DNA from: an uncultured bacterium
GTDB taxonomy: Bacteria; Bacillota_I; Bacilli_A; RF39; UBA660
Length of the DNA stretch: 39,823 nucleotides
NCBI GenBank assembly: GCA_949284575.1
Contig: CASDWO010000100.1
Span: 1 to 39,823, forward strand
Direction of reading: 5' to 3'
Shown in pieces: positions 29,860-38,540 of this stretch. Within the stretch, counting starts at the first letter, position 1. Every line of letters starts with the position of its first letter. A model generated the notes under the pieces. The model had not been told where the DNA came from and made no database searches. It was given only the letters and a program-made list of their open reading frames with translations. The position numbers and the translations under genes are program-made.

Positions 29860-30529
29860 CATTAGTATTTGTGTCATCATTTGTTGTATCTTTACTTGGG
29901 TCAGTAGTAATAACTTGATCAAAGTATTTGCTAGGGTCAACTACTTCACCAGCTTTATATAACTCAAAATGTAAATGATTACCTAAATCTTGATCAATTG
30001 AATTAGTACCACTTTTTCCTATTACTTGACCTTGTTTAACTGTGTCGTTCTTTTTTACTGATACTTCGCTTAAACTTTGATAGCTACTAATGAAATCATT
30101 ATCATGTTTTATTTCTACTATGTTTCCTAATAATTCATCCTCTCTTATATCTAGAACAGTTCCATCTAAAACAGCGACAACTTCAAAGACATCAGTAGAT
30201 CCAAAATCCATACCGGAGTTTTGAATATACGTATTTTCATGATATAGAATTGATTTTTCTTGACTTGCATTATCAGCTTGGTAGTCATAGAAGTATTTTA
30301 ATGTTTCAATAGTTTCAGCTGTATAAGGCTTTATAAGTTTTGTTTCTTCTTTAATCACTTCAATATCATTATCTTCAATAATTGAGCTGTTAACATATTC
30401 TATGTCTTCTTCCTTAGGATTATTATCTTTCATATTTTGGCTAACAAAGAATGCTCCCATACCAGTTATTGAAAAAGCAATTAAATAGGCTCCAATGATA
30501 ACACCTTTTTTTAATCTTAATTTTTTCAT
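29846..30529 (-). CDS. spoIIQ: SpoIIQ-like M23/LytM-domain protein, 227 aa
   Basis: N-terminal membrane anchor (about residues 6-26), then a linker and a LytM/M23 fold (about 100-215): VFEVVAVLDGTVLDI, GNIVEIKHDNDFISSYQSL, DTVKQGQVIGKSGTNSI, GNHLHFELYKAGEVVDP. The HxH motif is present (NHLHFE), but the first zinc ligand of HxxxD is Asn (QNSGMDF), so it is probably not an active endopeptidase. SpoIIQ of B. subtilis also lacks a full zinc site and joins SpoIIIAH to form the channel between forespore and mother cell. Gene order next to mbl and a DUF1146 gene supports this call. ATG 30529 follows AGGTGG. Confidence 0.7.
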   Translation of the reverse strand: MKKLRLKKGVIIGAYLIAFSITGMGAFFVSQNMKDNNPKEEDIEYVNSSIIEDNDIEVIKEETKLIKPYTAETIETLKYFYDYQADNASQEKSILYHENTYIQNSGMDFGSTDVFEVVAVLDGTVLDIREDELLGNIVEIKHDNDFISSYQSLSEVSVKKNDTVKQGQVIGKSGTNSIDQDLGNHLHFELYKAGEVVDPSKYFDQVITTDPSKDTTNDDTNTNEKTE

Positions 30530-30582
30530 TATCCACCACCTCATTAAGAGTTTGACCAAAATGAAAAAAAATATACTTAAAA

Positions 30583-30780
30583 TTAAAAAAAGATTGTAGT
30601 TTCATATAAATCCCAAATAAAATTTGTTACTAAATAGCTAAGTGCTAGTACTAAAAAGAAATAAAATAGACGTGCTTGAAAAATTTTATTTTTTTTAAAA
30701 ATAGAATTTATATTTAAAGAATCAGTACTATATATTACTAGAATAGTTACAATAAAGTAAATAATATATTTAACGCTCAT
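30583..30780 (-). CDS. DUF1146 (YwzB-like) membrane protein, 65 aa
   Basis: Two membrane helices (about residues 4-20 and 38-58) joined by a short loop INSIFKKNKIFQARLFYF, which resembles the DUF1146/YwzB family. The family is found near cell-wall and ATP synthase genes in B. subtilis; the function is unknown. I chose the ATG at 30780, which has GAGG 6 nt upstream inside the end of rpiB; a longer frame to 30792 has a poorer site. Overlaps rpiB by 11 nt. Confidence 0.6.
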   Translation of the reverse strand: MSVKYIIYFIVTILVIYSTDSLNINSIFKKNKIFQARLFYFFLVLALSYLVTNFIWDLYETTIFF

Positions 30781-31216
30781 CTTTATCCTCATATTCTTTT
30801 ATTTTATTTATTCTTCTTAAATGACGCTCTGCAGTAGAAAAAGGAGTTGTTATGAAGGTTATTATTAAATTATAAGCATAATCTACATTCATATTTTCAT
30901 TTAAACAAATGATATTTGCATCATTATCGTTTCTTGTTTCAATAACATCTTCTATATTTATTACTCTTGCTGCTCTAATTCCTTTTACTTTATTACAAGC
31001 GATAGATATACCTATACCACTACCACAAATAGCAATACCAAAGTCTATTTCTTTATTAGTTAAAGCTTCACTTAATTTAAAAGCATAATCAGGATAATCA
31101 ACAACTTCTATTCCTTTAGCACCATAATCTATTATTTCATAGTCCTTTTTTAACTTCTCTAAAAGTTCTACTTTTAAATTATATCCTCTATGGTCATTTG
31201 TTATTCCTAATTTCAT
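30770..31216 (-). CDS. rpiB: Ribose-5-phosphate isomerase B, 148 aa
   Basis: RpiB/LacAB family: NDHRGYNLK near the N-terminus, catalytic Cys64 in ICGSGIGISIACN, and the KGIRAARV segment. It interconverts ribose-5-phosphate and ribulose-5-phosphate in the pentose phosphate pathway. The usual HNDAN motif reads DNDAN (Asp97 in place of the ring-opening His), a change that may alter activity or substrate. The gene lies between rpmE and a DUF1146 gene. ATG 31216 has an AGGAGG ribosome binding site. Confidence 0.88.
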   Translation of the reverse strand: MKLGITNDHRGYNLKVELLEKLKKDYEIIDYGAKGIEVVDYPDYAFKLSEALTNKEIDFGIAICGSGIGISIACNKVKGIRAARVINIEDVIETRNDNDANIICLNENMNVDYAYNLIITFITTPFSTAERHLRRINKIKEYEDKDER

Positions 31217-31295
31217 TTTTAACCTCCTAAAAGTTTTAGTTATTATTTTTTAATATATTTATACTTTACTTATATAGTATATCATAATTTAAAAG

Positions 31296-31330
31296 AAAAA
31301 AGCCCTTTTTTAAGATTAAGCGCTTTTTTT
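31296..31330 (-). terminator. Terminator after rpmE
   Basis: AAAAAAGC-G-CTT pairs with AAG-G-GCTTTTTT (one internal mismatch) on the minus strand, ending in a T run; overlaps the rpmE stop codon. Confidence 0.65.
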
Positions 31331-31525
31331 ATCAAAACCATATTTTTTGTTAAATTTATCTATTTTACCTGCTGCTCTTGTTCTACCTTGTTGTCCTGTA
31401 TAGAAGGGATGACATTTAGAACATATTTCAATATTAAGTTCATCTTTATTTGACATAACTTCAAATGTTTCTCCACAAGCACAAGTTACTTTGCAAGGTC
31501 TATAGTTACTATTAGTTTTTGCCAT
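31316..31525 (-). CDS. rpmE: 50S ribosomal protein L31, 69 aa
   Basis: Zinc-binding (C+) L31: [11 protein letters not shown] supplies two Cys and [14 protein letters not shown] the other pair with the HPFYTG signature. It sits at the central protuberance of the large subunit. Length is normal for the C+ type. A canonical promoter with a short leader stands upstream. Confidence 0.96.
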   Translation of the reverse strand: MAKTNSNYRPCKVTCACGETFEVMSNKDELNIEICSKCHPFYTGQQGRTRAAGKIDKFNKKYGFDKKSA

Positions 31526-31599
31526 ATTATTATCTCTCCTTTCGCCATGATATTTATTATCATAGAAATTATTCCTTTAAGGAAACTAATTCGCTACTT

Positions 31600-31628
31600 A
31601 ATATATCAAATTATTTAGAATTTGACAA
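31600..31628 (-). promoter_or_regulatory. rpmE promoter
   Basis: TTGTCA (31623-31628), 17-nt spacer, TATATT (31600-31605) on the minus strand. The leader of about 70 nt contains the palindrome TTCCTTAAAGGAA and a small ATGATA / TATCAT stem, a possible site of control by L31. Confidence 0.65.
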
Positions 31629-31661
31629 GTTTTTTAAGAGATTTTTATACTAAATTTTTAT

Positions 31662-32384
31662 TTATATATAGTTTTCTATTATTTTTGTGGCAATCATTTG
31701 ATAGGCTTCTGTTGATGGGTAAATATTAGTTGGATTATTTAGATAATTTTTATTATTTTTAAAGAGATTATAAATATCTAGATACTCTATATCATATTTT
31801 TGACAAAGATCTTTAGCTTTAGCTATTAAATAAGTATAGAGTCTTTCTCTTGTTAATGTTTCTTCTTCTAAAGGATTATAAAATCCTATAAAAATTATTT
31901 TTTCTTTGGCATATTTTCTTAATTCTTTAAAAAGAGCAGCTAATTCATTTAGCGTTTTATCTGCTAGAGTGGTTATTTCTTTATTAGAAAGGTTATCAAC
32001 AGATACTGTGGATAAAGCTAAGTTTGTTAAAATATCATCTGTTCCTACTGATAAAGTTACTAAGTCTGCATCACGAAGACATTTTTTTAAAGATAAAGTT
32101 TTTTTATCTTTTGTTATTTCCCAATTAGTTTCGAGTTTACCTTTTAAATCTTTTATTCTAGTACCACTTGTGGAAAAATAGTTGTTATAGCTTTTTAATA
32201 GATCTTTATCTTTTAGATAGTTAGCAATATAGTTACTATAACCATAATTAGTGTTGCCATTAGAATCTATACCAAGACTTAGAGAGTCTCCTATTGATAT
32301 ATAAGTTATTTTATCTGTATGGTTAAAGTAATAAATTGTATAAACTAAAAAGCATAGAGTTAAAAGACAAAGTATTTTTTTCAT
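31662..32384 (-). CDS. SGNH/GDSL hydrolase-like exported protein
   Basis: Signal-anchor (about residues 1-17), then an SGNH fold: block I ISIGDSLSLG with the Ser, block II around SGTRIKDL, block III VTLSVGTDDIL, and block V near IYPSTEAYQMIA. The block III Asn is Asp (GTDD), and the catalytic His of block V (normally DxxHP) is Tyr, so the protein may have lost hydrolase activity or use another residue. Family members deacylate lipids or cell-wall sugars outside the membrane. ATG 32384 follows GGAGGTAAAA; a TTG frame to 32396 is less likely. Confidence 0.72.
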   Translation of the reverse strand: MKKILCLLTLCFLVYTIYYFNHTDKITYISIGDSLSLGIDSNGNTNYGYSNYIANYLKDKDLLKSYNNYFSTSGTRIKDLKGKLETNWEITKDKKTLSLKKCLRDADLVTLSVGTDDILTNLALSTVSVDNLSNKEITTLADKTLNELAALFKELRKYAKEKIIFIGFYNPLEEETLTRERLYTYLIAKAKDLCQKYDIEYLDIYNLFKNNKNYLNNPTNIYPSTEAYQMIATKIIENYI

Positions 32385-32450
32385 TTTTACCTCCAAAAAA
32401 ACTAGAGTTATATATTATAATTATATTTCTCTAGTTTCTTTTTAATACTT

Positions 32451-33704
32451 TTAGATTTCTTTTAATTCTAATTTTGCTCCTACATCTAGTAATTTTTCAA
32501 CAATGTTTTCATAACCGCGTAAAATATGTTCAACATTAGTTATTCTTGTAGTGCCTTTAGCCATTAATCCTGCAATTACAAGGGATGCACCTGCTCTTAA
32601 GTCAGTAGCAACTACATCAGTTCCTGTTAATTTTGTTGGCCCTATAATTGTTGAAGTTTGATTTTTAACTCTAATATTAGCACCCATTTGGTTTAAATAA
32701 GGAATGTGCATAAAGCGATTTTCATAGATAGTTTCTTCTATTTTACTTTGACCTTTACATAGAGTTAAAAGTGGTGTTAAAGGCTGTTGTAAATCAGTAG
32801 CAAAACCTGGATATGTTTGGGTTTTTACATTTATAGGTTTATAGTTGTTGGAACTACTTACAATAATATAGTCAGTTCCAATATCTAAAAATACACCCAT
32901 TTCTTCTAATTTACTTGTTAAAGCTTCTAAATGTTCAGGAATTATATTAGTGATTTTTAAATTTTCACCAATAGCAGCTCCTAAAATTACATAGGTTCCA
33001 GCTTCAATTCGATCAGGAATAACTTCATGAAAGCATTTATTAAGTTTTTCCACACCGGTTATTTCAATACTGCTAGTACCTGCTCCTCTTATTTTGGCTC
33101 CCATATTATTTAGAAGAGTAGCAACATTAACAATTTCTGGTTCTTTGGCTGCATTATCAATAATTGTTGTTCCTTTTGCTAAAACTGCAGCGAGCATAAT
33201 ATTGATAGTAGCACCTACACTAGCAAAATCTAAATAAATATTGGCCCCTTTTAATTCCTTAGCTTCTACTGTATAAATATTATCGTTATTAGTAACTGTA
33301 GCTCCTAAAGCCTCAAAGCCTTTTAGATGTAGATTAATAGGTCTTGCTCCAATAGAGCAACCACCAGGAAGAGCCATAGTAACTTTTTTATATTTTCCAA
33401 GTAAAGCTCCCATAAAATAGTAAGATGCTCTTAATTTTTTAGTATAATCACTAGGAATTTCTTTATTTACCATATTATGACTATTAATAATTAAGCTTTC
33501 AGTAGCTTTTTTGACGTCTACTTCTAGAAAATCTAATATCTCACATAATGCTTTTGTATCTGTAATATCAGGAACATTACAGATAGTTACATCTTCACTA
33601 GATAATATAGCAGCAGGAATTAGAGCAACAACACTATTTTTAGCTCCACTTATTCTAATAGTTCCAGTTAGCTTATGGCCTCCTTTTATTTCTAATATTT
33701 TCAT
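32451..33704 (-). CDS. murA: UDP-GlcNAc 1-carboxyvinyltransferase, 417 aa
   Basis: MurA, the first committed step of peptidoglycan synthesis: transfers enolpyruvate from PEP to UDP-GlcNAc. The catalytic loop PGGCSIGARPINLHL holds Cys116, the fosfomycin target. Lys22 and Asn23 in GAKNSV and the C-terminal DLRAGASLVIAGLMA with the downstream Arg-Gly-Tyr segment are conserved. The neighbourhood (rpmE, fba, rpoE, argS) is that of murZ, the second MurA paralogue of B. subtilis, so this may be MurZ rather than MurAA. Confidence 0.95.
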   Translation of the reverse strand: MKILEIKGGHKLTGTIRISGAKNSVVALIPAAILSSEDVTICNVPDITDTKALCEILDFLEVDVKKATESLIINSHNMVNKEIPSDYTKKLRASYYFMGALLGKYKKVTMALPGGCSIGARPINLHLKGFEALGATVTNNDNIYTVEAKELKGANIYLDFASVGATINIMLAAVLAKGTTIIDNAAKEPEIVNVATLLNNMGAKIRGAGTSSIEITGVEKLNKCFHEVIPDRIEAGTYVILGAAIGENLKITNIIPEHLEALTSKLEEMGVFLDIGTDYIIVSSSNNYKPINVKTQTYPGFATDLQQPLTPLLTLCKGQSKIEETIYENRFMHIPYLNQMGANIRVKNQTSTIIGPTKLTGTDVVATDLRAGASLVIAGLMAKGTTRITNVEHILRGYENIVEKLLDVGAKLELKEI

Positions 33705-33721
33705 CTTTTACCTACTTTCTA

Positions 33722-34597
33722 CTATATTATATTATTATCAGTGCTATTTGGCTTTAAATGTTTTTCATTAAAAACATTTATTAATTCTAATACTTTTGCT
33801 TTCATAGGTGCTTTTCCACTACCTATTACTTTTCTTGGATCATATACAGTAGGATTTTCTTTAATAAAGTCACATACAGCTTTATGCCATGTTACTTGAA
33901 GTTCTGTATTAATATTTATTTTACTAATACCACAACTAATAGCTTTTTTAATCATATCATAAGGAATACCTGTTCCACCATGTAATACTAAAGGAATAGA
34001 TAAACTTTCATTAATTTGTTTCATTCTATCAAAATCTAAATTAGGTTCTCCTTTATATAGTCCATGAACAGATCCTAAAGCAGGAGCTAGAGCATCTATT
34101 CCTGTTTTAGTTATTTCAAAACAATCTTCTAGAGTTGCTCTAAAGACATCTCCATAAACATTATCTTCTGTTCCTCCAACATGACCTACTTCAGCTTCAA
34201 CAGATACACCTTTAGGATGAGCATAATCTACAACTTGTTTAGTGATTTCTTTATTTTTTTCAAGTTCGTATTTGCTAGCATCGATCATTACACTAGTAAA
34301 GCCAGCATCTATTGCTTTTTTACATGATTCAAAACTACCTCCATGATCTAAATGAAGGCATACAGGAATAGTAATGTTTAAATCTTTTATTAAACCTTCT
34401 ACCATAACTCTAATGGTATAAAAACCTCCCATATAAGAAGCTGCTCCTTCACTAACACCTAGGATAACAGGAAGATTTAATTCTTGCATCTGTTCTAAAA
34501 TATTTCTAGCCCATTCTAAATTATTAATATTAAAATGAGGCACAGCATAACTATTTTTCTTTGCATCTTTTAAAATTTCATTAAAATTAACTAACAT
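33722..34597 (-). CDS. fba: Class II fructose-bisphosphate aldolase
   Basis: About 291 residues. Zinc and catalytic motifs: [21 protein letters not shown] (zinc His and catalytic Asp, broken by charged residues), [21 protein letters not shown], and [11 protein letters not shown]. Splits fructose-1,6-bisphosphate into DHAP and glyceraldehyde-3-phosphate in glycolysis. The ATG at 34597 has AAAGGTG; a GTG nine nt upstream lies in the ribosome binding site. The gene lies 17 nt before murA in one unit. Confidence 0.96.
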   Translation of the reverse strand: MLVNFNEILKDAKKNSYAVPHFNINNLEWARNILEQMQELNLPVILGVSEGAASYMGGFYTIRVMVEGLIKDLNITIPVCLHLDHGGSFESCKKAIDAGFTSVMIDASKYELEKNKEITKQVVDYAHPKGVSVEAEVGHVGGTEDNVYGDVFRATLEDCFEITKTGIDALAPALGSVHGLYKGEPNLDFDRMKQINESLSIPLVLHGGTGIPYDMIKKAISCGISKININTELQVTWHKAVCDFIKENPTVYDPRKVIGSGKAPMKAKVLELINVFNEKHLKPNSTDNNII

Positions 34598-34667
34598 AAA
34601 CAACACCTTTCATATATATCATAAAGCAATTATAGACATTTTGTCAAAAGAAAAAGAAAAAGAAGCC

Positions 34668-34778
34668 TTATTTTGCTCCTTTTATAAGTGGGTTTTTACA
34701 ATGATATCTTAATGGAAGGATTTCTTTTTTTATAATCTCTTCCATTTCTTCATCTGTAATCATTCTTTTTTCTTTCAT
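34668..34778 (-). CDS. Small 36-aa protein upstream of fba
   Basis: ATG after a modest GGTGAAG site; sequence MKEKRMITDEEMEEIIKKE, then ILPLRYHCKNPLIKGAK. It is acidic and helical at first and basic at the end, with one Cys and His next to each other (YHCK). It is encoded between mntP and fba in the same direction. I do not recognise a family. Composition and position make it more likely than not to be real. Confidence 0.5.
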   Translation of the reverse strand: MKEKRMITDEEMEEIIKKEILPLRYHCKNPLIKGAK

Positions 34779-34818
34779 AAAACTTCACCCATTTATAGTT
34801 TTACCTTTTATTAGAATT

Positions 34819-35355
34819 TTATGCAATAAAATAACTAAAGGCTAAAATTAACAGTAAGATACTACCAATAATACTTGTAATCTTACCAAATTTTTTTGTT
34901 AAAAATTTGCCAATATTTAGTCCTAAATAAGTAAATATGCAACTAGTAATAGCAAAAATTGTTCCTGCTAAATAGATGTTTTCATTATGGGTTCCTAAAG
35001 CGATTCCAACTGAAAAGCTATCAATGCTAACACTAAAGGCAAAAAGAAAGGCACTAGCTAAGCTTTTAAAGTCTTTCTTTTCTTCATCTAGTTCTTTTAT
35101 GTTAAGAAGCATTTCAATACTTAATATTGTAAAGATAATTCCTACTAAAATATCAGGATTACTAATTATATGCTTTACAATAAATAGTCCTAATATACTT
35201 CCTAAAAGAGGCATGAAAAAGTGAAACATTCCTACTGTTAGACTTAAAAAGTTTTTTATTTTTGTTTTAATATTCATAGTACCATAGACTATCGATAGAG
35301 AAAAAGCATCCATACTAAGACTTACAGCTATAATTATTAACTCTAAAATATCCAA
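34819..35355 (-). CDS. mntP: Manganese efflux pump MntP, 178 aa
   Basis: MntP (YebN) family with six membrane helices in two repeats; the key metal-site segments are SMDAFSLSIVYG in helix 1 and SIDSFSVGIALG in helix 4. Exports Mn(II). I chose the TTG at 35355, which gives MDILELIIIAVSLSMDAF as in relatives and has AGGTGATC upstream; the GTG at 35364 lies in that ribosome binding site. A 7-bp hairpin covers the ribosome binding site. Follows spoIIR as in B. subtilis (ywlD region). Confidence 0.88.
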   Translation of the reverse strand: MDILELIIIAVSLSMDAFSLSIVYGTMNIKTKIKNFLSLTVGMFHFFMPLLGSILGLFIVKHIISNPDILVGIIFTILSIEMLLNIKELDEEKKDFKSLASAFLFAFSVSIDSFSVGIALGTHNENIYLAGTIFAITSCIFTYLGLNIGKFLTKKFGKITSIIGSILLLILAFSYFIA

Positions 35356-35358
35356 AGT

Positions 35359-35388
35359 GATCACCTATCACAAGTCTATTCGGTGATC
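35359..35388 (-). promoter_or_regulatory. Hairpin covering mntP ribosome binding site
   Basis: GATCACC, 16-nt loop, GGTGATC on the minus strand. The right arm is the ribosome binding site of mntP, so the fold would block translation. No yybP-ykoY manganese riboswitch is seen, and the gap to spoIIR is too short for one. Confidence 0.5.
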
Positions 35389-35398
35389 TAGGGTTTTA

Positions 35399-35926
35399 TT
35401 ATAAGTATTTATCTATCATTTCTTTAACAAAAGATTTATATTCAATTTCACTAGAATCTGTTACTTCACCTTCCATTAGACATAATGGAGGAAATAAGAC
35501 ACACCACCAATTATCACCATTGCCATTTCCAAGAGTAATTACAAGAGATTCATAATATCCTTCTTCATAAGTTACTCCTTTATATTTTTTTAAAGGGAAG
35601 TAATTAAGACCATAGTTAACTTTATAAGTTGTTGAGATTTTATTTGTTAAGAGAGTTCTTTCTATTAGATTTTCAAAATGTCTTTTATTATTTTTTAGAA
35701 TAGTTCTAGTTTCATCAATACTATCACTATCTTTTAAAAGTTCAGTTAGATCTTCTTCTAAAATTTCTTTTATTAGGGTTTTAGTATTTTGATCTTCTTC
35801 ATTATTAGATTCTGCTACTACTCGAAATCTAATAGCAGTATTAGGTATTACAATTTCTTCACTTTCTTTATTAAAATTTGGTATAAAAATTAAGATAAGA
35901 CTAGCTAAGATTAAATATTTTTTCAT
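35399..35926 (-). CDS. spoIIR: SpoIIR-like stage II sporulation protein, 175 aa
   Basis: N-terminal signal (about residues 2-15), then the family pattern IRFRVVAESNNEEDQNTK, KVNYGLNYFPLKKY, TYEEGYYESLVITLGNGNGDNWW and the hallmark WWCVLFPPLC. SpoIIR is made in the forespore and secreted to trigger the protease SpoIIGA, which activates sigma-E in the mother cell. It is shorter than the B. subtilis protein (about 220). It follows prmC and prfA exactly as in B. subtilis. Together with the SpoIIQ-like gene it suggests the organism can, or its ancestor could, form endospores. Confidence 0.82.
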   Translation of the reverse strand: MKKYLILASLILIFIPNFNKESEEIVIPNTAIRFRVVAESNNEEDQNTKTLIKEILEEDLTELLKDSDSIDETRTILKNNKRHFENLIERTLLTNKISTTYKVNYGLNYFPLKKYKGVTYEEGYYESLVITLGNGNGDNWWCVLFPPLCLMEGEVTDSSEIEYKSFVKEMIDKYL

Positions 35927-35977
35927 ATAAAAATATCACCCTTTCTACACTTAATTAATGAGTGATATTTTATATTT

Positions 35978-36805
35978 TTAATCAATATTTTTTTCGACAA
36001 AAAGCATTCTATCTTTATTACTTAGATCTTTTTTTATAATTACTTTACTATTAGGAATAGTATTTTCTACTAACAACTTTAAATCTTCTCCTTCAAGATA
36101 ACCTATTTCAAAAGCGATTAAGTAATCATCTTTTAGGTAGTTATTGATATCTTTTAAAATGTTACGATAACAATCTAAGCCATCTATTCCTCCATATAAG
36201 GCAAGATGAGGTTCATTATTTCTTACTATCTCTTCTATTTCTTCATTAGTTTTAATATATGGGGGATTTGAGACGATTACATCATACTTATCTAAAGGTA
36301 CATTACTAAACCAATCACTTTTTATAAAGTTAACATCTAAATCTAGAGTTTTAGCATTATCTTTGGCAACTTCTAAGGCCTCATCACTAATATCTACTAA
36401 AGTAACATCGGCATTTTTAAAGAATTTTTTTAAAGTTAGTCCTATTACTCCACTTCCACAACCTAAATCTAAGATTTTAGGATTAGTTATATTTTTCTTT
36501 TCTAGATAGTTCTTTATATTTTCAACTAACTCTTCTGTTTCAAAGCGTGGTATTAGGACATTTTTATTAACTTTAAACTGTAATCCATAGAAATTAACAT
36601 GACCTATTACATATTGAATAGGTCTATTTTCACTTAGGGATTGTAAAGAGTTTTTATAAAGATTAACAGTATTATTATCTACTACTTTATCTAAAATAGT
36701 TAATAGTTCTAGAGGATTAACTTCAAGGAATGTTGCTAGCAACATTTTAGCATGAGTACTACTTGTATATTTTTTTCCATAGACGATTAACTCTTCAACG
36801 GTCAT
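35978..36805 (-). CDS. prmC: Release-factor glutamine methyltransferase, 275 aa
   Basis: Class I SAM methyltransferase: N-terminal helical domain (about residues 1-75), motif [14 protein letters not shown], acidic motif [11 protein letters not shown], and the catalytic VSNPPYIK. Methylates the Gln of the GGQ motif in release factors. Overlaps prfA by 4 nt (coupled expression with its own substrate). Confidence 0.95.
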   Translation of the reverse strand: MTVEELIVYGKKYTSSTHAKMLLATFLEVNPLELLTILDKVVDNNTVNLYKNSLQSLSENRPIQYVIGHVNFYGLQFKVNKNVLIPRFETEELVENIKNYLEKKNITNPKILDLGCGSGVIGLTLKKFFKNADVTLVDISDEALEVAKDNAKTLDLDVNFIKSDWFSNVPLDKYDVIVSNPPYIKTNEEIEEIVRNNEPHLALYGGIDGLDCYRNILKDINNYLKDDYLIAFEIGYLEGEDLKLLVENTIPNSKVIIKKDLSNKDRMLFVEKNID

Positions 36806-37863
36806 TCTTCTTCTCCTGCTAGTTTTCTTCTTTGATCTTCCATAACTAAAGTATCGATTATTTCTTCTAAATCTCCATTCATTACACGATCTAAATTATT
36901 AGTTGTAAAACCAATTCTATGGTCTGTTACTCTATTTTGAGGATAGTTATATGTTCTTATTTTTTCAGCTCTATCACCTGTTCCTATTTTATTACGACGT
37001 GATTCACCTAACTCTTCTTCCTTTCGTCTTAACTCTTGTTCATAAAGTCTTGCTTTTAATACTTTCATCGCTTGTTCTTTATTTTGAATTTGACTTCTTT
37101 CATTTTGACAAGTAACTACTGTATTAGTTGGTATGTGGGTAATACGTACGGCACTATCTGTTGTATTTACTCCTTGTCCACCACAACCAGATGATCTGTA
37201 GATATCTATTCTAAGATCAGATGGATTTATTTCAATGTTAACATCTTCTGCTTCTGGCATTACAAGAACTGTGGCAGTTGATGTTTGGATTCTACCATTA
37301 CTTTCAGTAACAGGTATTCTTTGAACTCTGTGAGAACCACTTTCATATTTAAGTTTAGAATAAGCACCGTTTCCTTTAACCATAAACTCTACTTGACTAA
37401 AACCACCTGCTGTTCCTTCTTCAGCATTGATTAATTCTGTTTTAAATCCTACTTTATCAGCATATTTAGAATACATTCTATAAAGATCACCAGCAAAGAT
37501 ATTAGCTTCATCTCCTCCTGCTGCTCCTCTTATTTCGACAATAACGTTTTTATTATCATTAGGATCTTTTGGTATTAAAAGTATTTCTAAGTCATGTTCT
37601 AATTTTTCTTTCTTCTCTTCTAAATCTTTTAACTCTTCTTTAGCAATATCTTTTAATTCATCGTCTTTTAACATTTCTTTAGTTTCAGGAATAGCTTCAA
37701 TAACCTTTTTATATTCACGATAAACTGTTACTACTTCTTCAAGTTCTGACATTTCTTTTGATAATTCTCTTGTTTTATTAATATCTTTTAGGACTTCTTC
37801 ACTCATTAGTTCTTTTTGTAAGTCCATATATTTCTTTTCAGTAGCTTCAAGACGTTCTATCAT
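36802..37863 (-). CDS. prfA: Peptide chain release factor 1, 353 aa
   Basis: RF1 with the stop-codon tripeptide PVT in [18 protein letters not shown] and the catalytic GGQ in [17 protein letters not shown]. Recognises UAA and UAG. The PxT tripeptide, not SPF, marks it as RF1 rather than RF2. Normal length. Encoded before prmC and after rpoE. Confidence 0.97.
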   Translation of the reverse strand: MIERLEATEKKYMDLQKELMSEEVLKDINKTRELSKEMSELEEVVTVYREYKKVIEAIPETKEMLKDDELKDIAKEELKDLEEKKEKLEHDLEILLIPKDPNDNKNVIVEIRGAAGGDEANIFAGDLYRMYSKYADKVGFKTELINAEEGTAGGFSQVEFMVKGNGAYSKLKYESGSHRVQRIPVTESNGRIQTSTATVLVMPEAEDVNIEINPSDLRIDIYRSSGCGGQGVNTTDSAVRITHIPTNTVVTCQNERSQIQNKEQAMKVLKARLYEQELRRKEEELGESRRNKIGTGDRAEKIRTYNYPQNRVTDHRIGFTTNNLDRVMNGDLEEIIDTLVMEDQRRKLAGEEE

Positions 37864-37939
37864 TATAACCAGTCCTTTCTTTTTCTTTGTAATTATAGCA
37901 TAAGTATAATAAAAATATCAATGTTTTTATACATATGAA

Positions 37940-37968
37940 AAGATATTACAAATAACCTGCAATATCTT
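37940..37968 (-). terminator. Hairpin after rpoE
   Basis: AAGATATT / AATATCTT with a 13-nt loop that can shorten by extra pairs, followed by a weak T tract. Overlaps the stop codon of rpoE. Confidence 0.5.
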
Positions 37969-38419
37969 AACTCTCTTCTAGTTCATCTTCATCAACTACA
38001 ACTAAATCTTTTAAATCTTCATTAGGATCATCATAATCATCATCTTCATCTGTATCACCTGAGTCATAATTATCCTCTTCTTCTTCATCAGGTAAGATAG
38101 TATCTTCTTTTAATTCTTCTTCCTCTTCTTCTTCTTCGTCTTCATCTTCTGTTACTTTAACAATTTTATCAGAGGTATGACGACTTCTTAAATCCCAAGA
38201 ACCATCTTCTAATAAAATAAATCTTTTATCAGTTGTAAGAAGAGTATAATAGTCACCTATTTTTTCTTCAAAAGTTTTATTAGGAAGCTCAAGTAATGTT
38301 ACTACTTTTTTAAATAGATCAGCAGTATTCATTTTTCCTTCTTCTTCTAATATATAGTAAGTTATATCTTTATGCGATAACAATTCTAAGTCTTCTTTTT
38401 TCATTTTAGCTAACTTCAT
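37967..38419 (-). CDS. rpoE: RNA polymerase delta subunit, 150 aa
   Basis: N-terminal HARE-HTH domain (about residues 1-85: ITYYILEEEGKMNTADLFKKVV, FYT-like YYTLLTTDKRFILLEDGSWDL) and a long, disordered acidic tail of Asp/Glu runs (about 95-150). The delta subunit raises promoter selectivity and recycling of RNA polymerase in Firmicutes. Consensus-like promoter upstream; ATG 38419 has GGAGG. Confidence 0.95.
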   Translation of the reverse strand: MKLAKMKKEDLELLSHKDITYYILEEEGKMNTADLFKKVVTLLELPNKTFEEKIGDYYTLLTTDKRFILLEDGSWDLRSRHTSDKIVKVTEDEDEEEEEEEELKEDTILPDEEEEDNYDSGDTDEDDDYDDPNEDLKDLVVVDEDELEES

Positions 38420-38486
38420 AAAAATTCCTCCTATAGCTAAGACATTATATGTATTATTTTTTTATTTGTGATTTAAATCATATAAA

Positions 38487-38515
38487 CTTATAGCATGATT
38501 TCATATAAAAGGCAA
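38487..38515 (-). promoter_or_regulatory. rpoE promoter
   Basis: TTGCCT (38510-38515), 17-nt spacer, TATAAG (38487-38492) on the minus strand, about 68 nt before the start codon. Confidence 0.6.
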
Positions 38516-38540
38516 TACTTTTTTATATATTTATATTTTT

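Noticed and set aside
33511-33771. Plus-strand frame opposite murA and fba
   Set aside because: Antisense shadow with no start signal.
35359-35398. yybP-ykoY manganese riboswitch before mntP
   Set aside because: The space is about 40 nt, far too short for that aptamer, and none of its conserved loops is seen.
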